Shown: piece by piece, positions 62,465 to 64,000 of the stretch
Layout of the letters: each line of letters starts with the position of its first letter
Position numbering within the stretch: position 1 is the stretch's first letter
Source of the DNA: an uncultured Bacteroidales bacterium
GTDB taxonomy: Bacteria; Bacteroidota; Bacteroidia; Bacteroidales; UBA932
NCBI GenBank assembly: GCA_944326325.1
Contig: CALVDQ010000008.1
Coordinates: forward strand, 41,692-105,691
DNA: 64,000 nucleotides
Direction: 5' to 3'
Program-made: the position numbers and the translations under genes
The notes under the pieces: model-generated
Seen by the model: the letters and a program-made list of their open reading frames with translations, nothing else
Databases searched by the model: none
What the model was told of the DNA's origin: nothing

Positions 62465-63043
62465 TCACAATTTTATCTGTTTCCTGTATTCCGACGGTGT
62501 TCGGCGGGTGATTTTCTCAAATTGGGCAATGAAATGGTTTACGCTGTTATACCCGGATTCATAGGCAATATGGAAAATATTCATATCCGAATAAACAAGC
62601 AACCGGCATGCGTGCTCAATCCGTATTTCGGCCAGGCAACGGAAAATGCTCTTGTACGTACGCTGCCTGAAGTATCGGCACAGCGCCGCAGGGTTCTGGT
62701 TGACAAACTCCGCTATTTCCCCCAAGGTCACCTTCTCCTTGAAATGGTTATAAAGGTATGCATACACCTTATTGACAGGTTCTTTCATATCCGGAATATG
62801 GTTCGCCTGACTGTATGCGGTTCCGGAGATCAATTTGAAATTCCGGCAGTCATGCAGTTTCTCAAGCATACGCAACAGACAGACAAGGCGCGAGGTATAC
62901 CCGGAAGAATCAAATGCATGCACCAGCTCCATCATTTCATCAAACAGCCCCTCACCGTAGAACCTGATTCCATACTGGCTTTTCTGTAACAGATTGTAGA
63001 CAAGACGATAATCAGGGATGTCCTTCATATTCCCGGGAAACAT
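62465..63043 (-). CDS. AraC-family regulator lacking the N-terminal sensor domain
   Basis: 192 residues with an intact C-terminal double HTH (KVTLGEIAEFVNQNPAALCRYFR, MNIFHIAYESGYNSVNHFIAQF, RRTPSEYRKQI). The reading frame continues upstream without a start (EAIQFRPDMFPGNM, from about 63130) until a TGA, so the ~100-residue cupin sensor typical of this family is missing. It may be a decayed regulator of the redox locus. The remaining DNA-binding part could still function as a ligand-independent regulator. Confidence 0.75.
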   Translation of the reverse strand: MFPGNMKDIPDYRLVYNLLQKSQYGIRFYGEGLFDEMMELVHAFDSSGYTSRLVCLLRMLEKLHDCRNFKLISGTAYSQANHIPDMKEPVNKVYAYLYNHFKEKVTLGEIAEFVNQNPAALCRYFRQRTYKSIFRCLAEIRIEHACRLLVYSDMNIFHIAYESGYNSVNHFIAQFEKITRRTPSEYRKQIKL

Positions 63044-63433
63044 GTCCGGCCTGAACTGTATGGCCTCCCCTGCGCTCCATTCATTTTCCGGCTCGTCTGC
63101 AGATGCCGGGTGCAGCTTGGTATTGGGAACATGATTTCAGAACTGAAGGCAAGCCATATAAAGCCAAGTACAAAGCCTGCAAAGCAATGAGACAAATGAC
63201 AAGGGGGTGTCCGGAACGAGCCTTCCATCCTCGTCGCCCGCACCCTCGCTAACTCATGGCGGACAAAATCAAAGCGTTGCTCTCAAAAATCCTATAACTA
63301 TCTAACTCTCAAAATTTTCAAAGAGAGCCTTTTTCAGTGAACACTCTACATCAAACCACAACCTCGGCTCTTTAAGCACCTGATATGACAATAGACAACT
63401 CTAATATGTAAGTAACAATTGTTATATTGTCAT
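63044..63433. other. Intergenic junction between the redox island and the AT-rich HipA gene
   Basis: The first ~90 bp are residual coding sequence of the AraC gene. From ~63140 the sequence has no recognisable gene. GC drops after ~63290. A 9-bp inverted repeat ATGACAATA (63385-63393) / TATTGTCAT (63425-63433) encloses a 12-bp palindrome TAACAATTGTTA (63413-63424) directly after the HipA-like stop, perhaps a terminator or regulatory site. Confidence 0.5.
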
Positions 63434-64000
63434 TCAATAAAACTTACTTTTATCCAACACTCTACTAAATAGATCCATCTTTTGCTTAGATATTCCCAAT
63501 CGCATAGCCAATTCTCTCCATCCTTTTATTGTTTCAACAACCTCTGAAATAATCCGTTCAGCCGTTTTACTGTTAAGCATATATTCCTCACAAGAATTCA
63601 GCAATTCATTTAAATCCGATTTATTGGTATAGCTGTTGATTAACAGACTCTGGTACTCATTCAACGTTGGATTCATATCGTAAGCCGGAGCCAAAGTCCA
63701 CCCCTTGGCTGTCAGAAGGAAACCATGATTGCGGAAATGGTCATCCGTGTTACCAATGCAGATATTGAATGCAACTCTACGATACAGTTCTTGCAGATTA
63801 TCCTCCACGTTGGTACAATTCTGAAGTATGAAATCGACAATATCCAGATAGCCATGGCCGGTATTGGCACTGTCACCATCATTCAAGCCCAAAAGAGTCA
63901 TGGCTGAAGCAAAGTGTATGCGCTTACCGTCTTCCTTCCTGTCAAATCGTCGGGAAAGCAATGTATGGTATTTGTCGTTTGTGAAGATTACTCTTGTCTC
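63434..64000 (-). CDS. HipA-like serine/threonine kinase, C-terminal part (runs off the window)
   Basis: The frame is open to the right edge (upstream of the window it continues; ETRVIFTNDKYHTLLSRRFD at the edge), so this is 5'-truncated by the window, not by mutation. Kinase motifs of the HipA C-terminal domain: ...RRFDRKEDGKRIHFASAMTLLG, catalytic NICIGNTDDHFRNHGFLL, metal-binding LAPAYDMNPTL. HipA kinases act as toxins in type II toxin-antitoxin systems. The sequence is clearly AT-rich relative to the rest of the window, pointing to acquisition. The antitoxin gene would be upstream, outside. Confidence 0.85.
   Translation of the reverse strand, partial: ETRVIFTNDKYHTLLSRRFDRKEDGKRIHFASAMTLLGLNDGDSANTGHGYLDIVDFILQNCTNVEDNLQELYRRVAFNICIGNTDDHFRNHGFLLTAKGWTLAPAYDMNPTLNEYQSLLINSYTNKSDLNELLNSCEEYMLNSKTAERIISEVVETIKGWRELAMRLGISKQKMDLFSRVLDKSKFY

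Noticed and set aside
63025..63243. 72-residue frame upstream of the AraC remnant
   Set aside because: Another frame than the recognisable AraC coding remnant; no motif.

Overview
This window is a chromosomal segment of a Bacteroidota bacterium, most likely order Bacteroidales. The evidence is the family content (DUF5723-type and fimbrillin-type surface proteins, a Wzi capsule protein, lipoproteins with Bacteroidales-style lipoboxes, a PPi-type phosphofructokinase), the repeated TAnnTTTG -7 promoter element, and the general weakness of Shine-Dalgarno sequences. Core genes favour AGG arginine codons. I saw no rRNA, tRNA, CRISPR array, integrase or transposase.

Layout. 1-3.3 kb: HdrC/HdrB-like iron-sulfur pair, then rlmD. 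3.5-6.7 kb: lipoprotein plus outer-membrane barrel-like protein, closed by a strong hairpin. 6.8-10.5 kb: two small membrane or exported proteins, a glycerolipid acyltransferase and queA. 10.5-13.9 kb: an AT-rich operator-like region, a cI-type regulator, pyrD and cinA. 13.9-24.4 kb: a largely leftward housekeeping block (dipeptidase, rlmB, ABC-F, thioesterase, valS, maf, kdsC, DUF3467, HD protein, acyltransferase). 24.5-27.7 kb: an AraC regulator next to a class A beta-lactamase, an exonuclease/phosphatase-family protein and a hairpin-rich repeat block. 27.7-32.7 kb: PPi-phosphofructokinase, then a leftward surface operon with a broken fimbrillin gene, an intact fimbrillin-like lipoprotein and a lipoprotein whose C-terminal half is an IdeS/Mac-type cysteine protease. 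32.9-42.8 kb: rightward ligA, thioesterase, BrkB-like protein, RelA/SpoT enzyme, Ig-like lipoprotein, beta-barrel protein and ispG. 42.7-48.9 kb: CNNM transporter, psd, cdsA, ftsH and rsfS leftward; birA rightward. 49-53 kb: wzi, sugar-nucleotide epimerase and ugd. 53.2-57 kb: Pif1-type helicase and aspA.

57.1-63.1 kb is an accessory redox locus: aldo/keto reductase, DUF418 protein, iron alcohol dehydrogenase, flavodoxin/cyclophilin protein, acetyltransferase, cyclophilin-like protein, carboxymuconolactone decarboxylase and AraC regulator. Its arginine codons are mainly CGC/CGT, and several of its genes carry internal or terminal deletions. The window ends inside an AT-rich HipA-like kinase gene.

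The most notable system is the fimbrillin / IdeS-like protease operon at 29.1-32.7 kb. Also notable are the decay pattern of the redox island, the putative operator array around the cI-like gene, and a near-duplicate extended promoter used by two unrelated genes.
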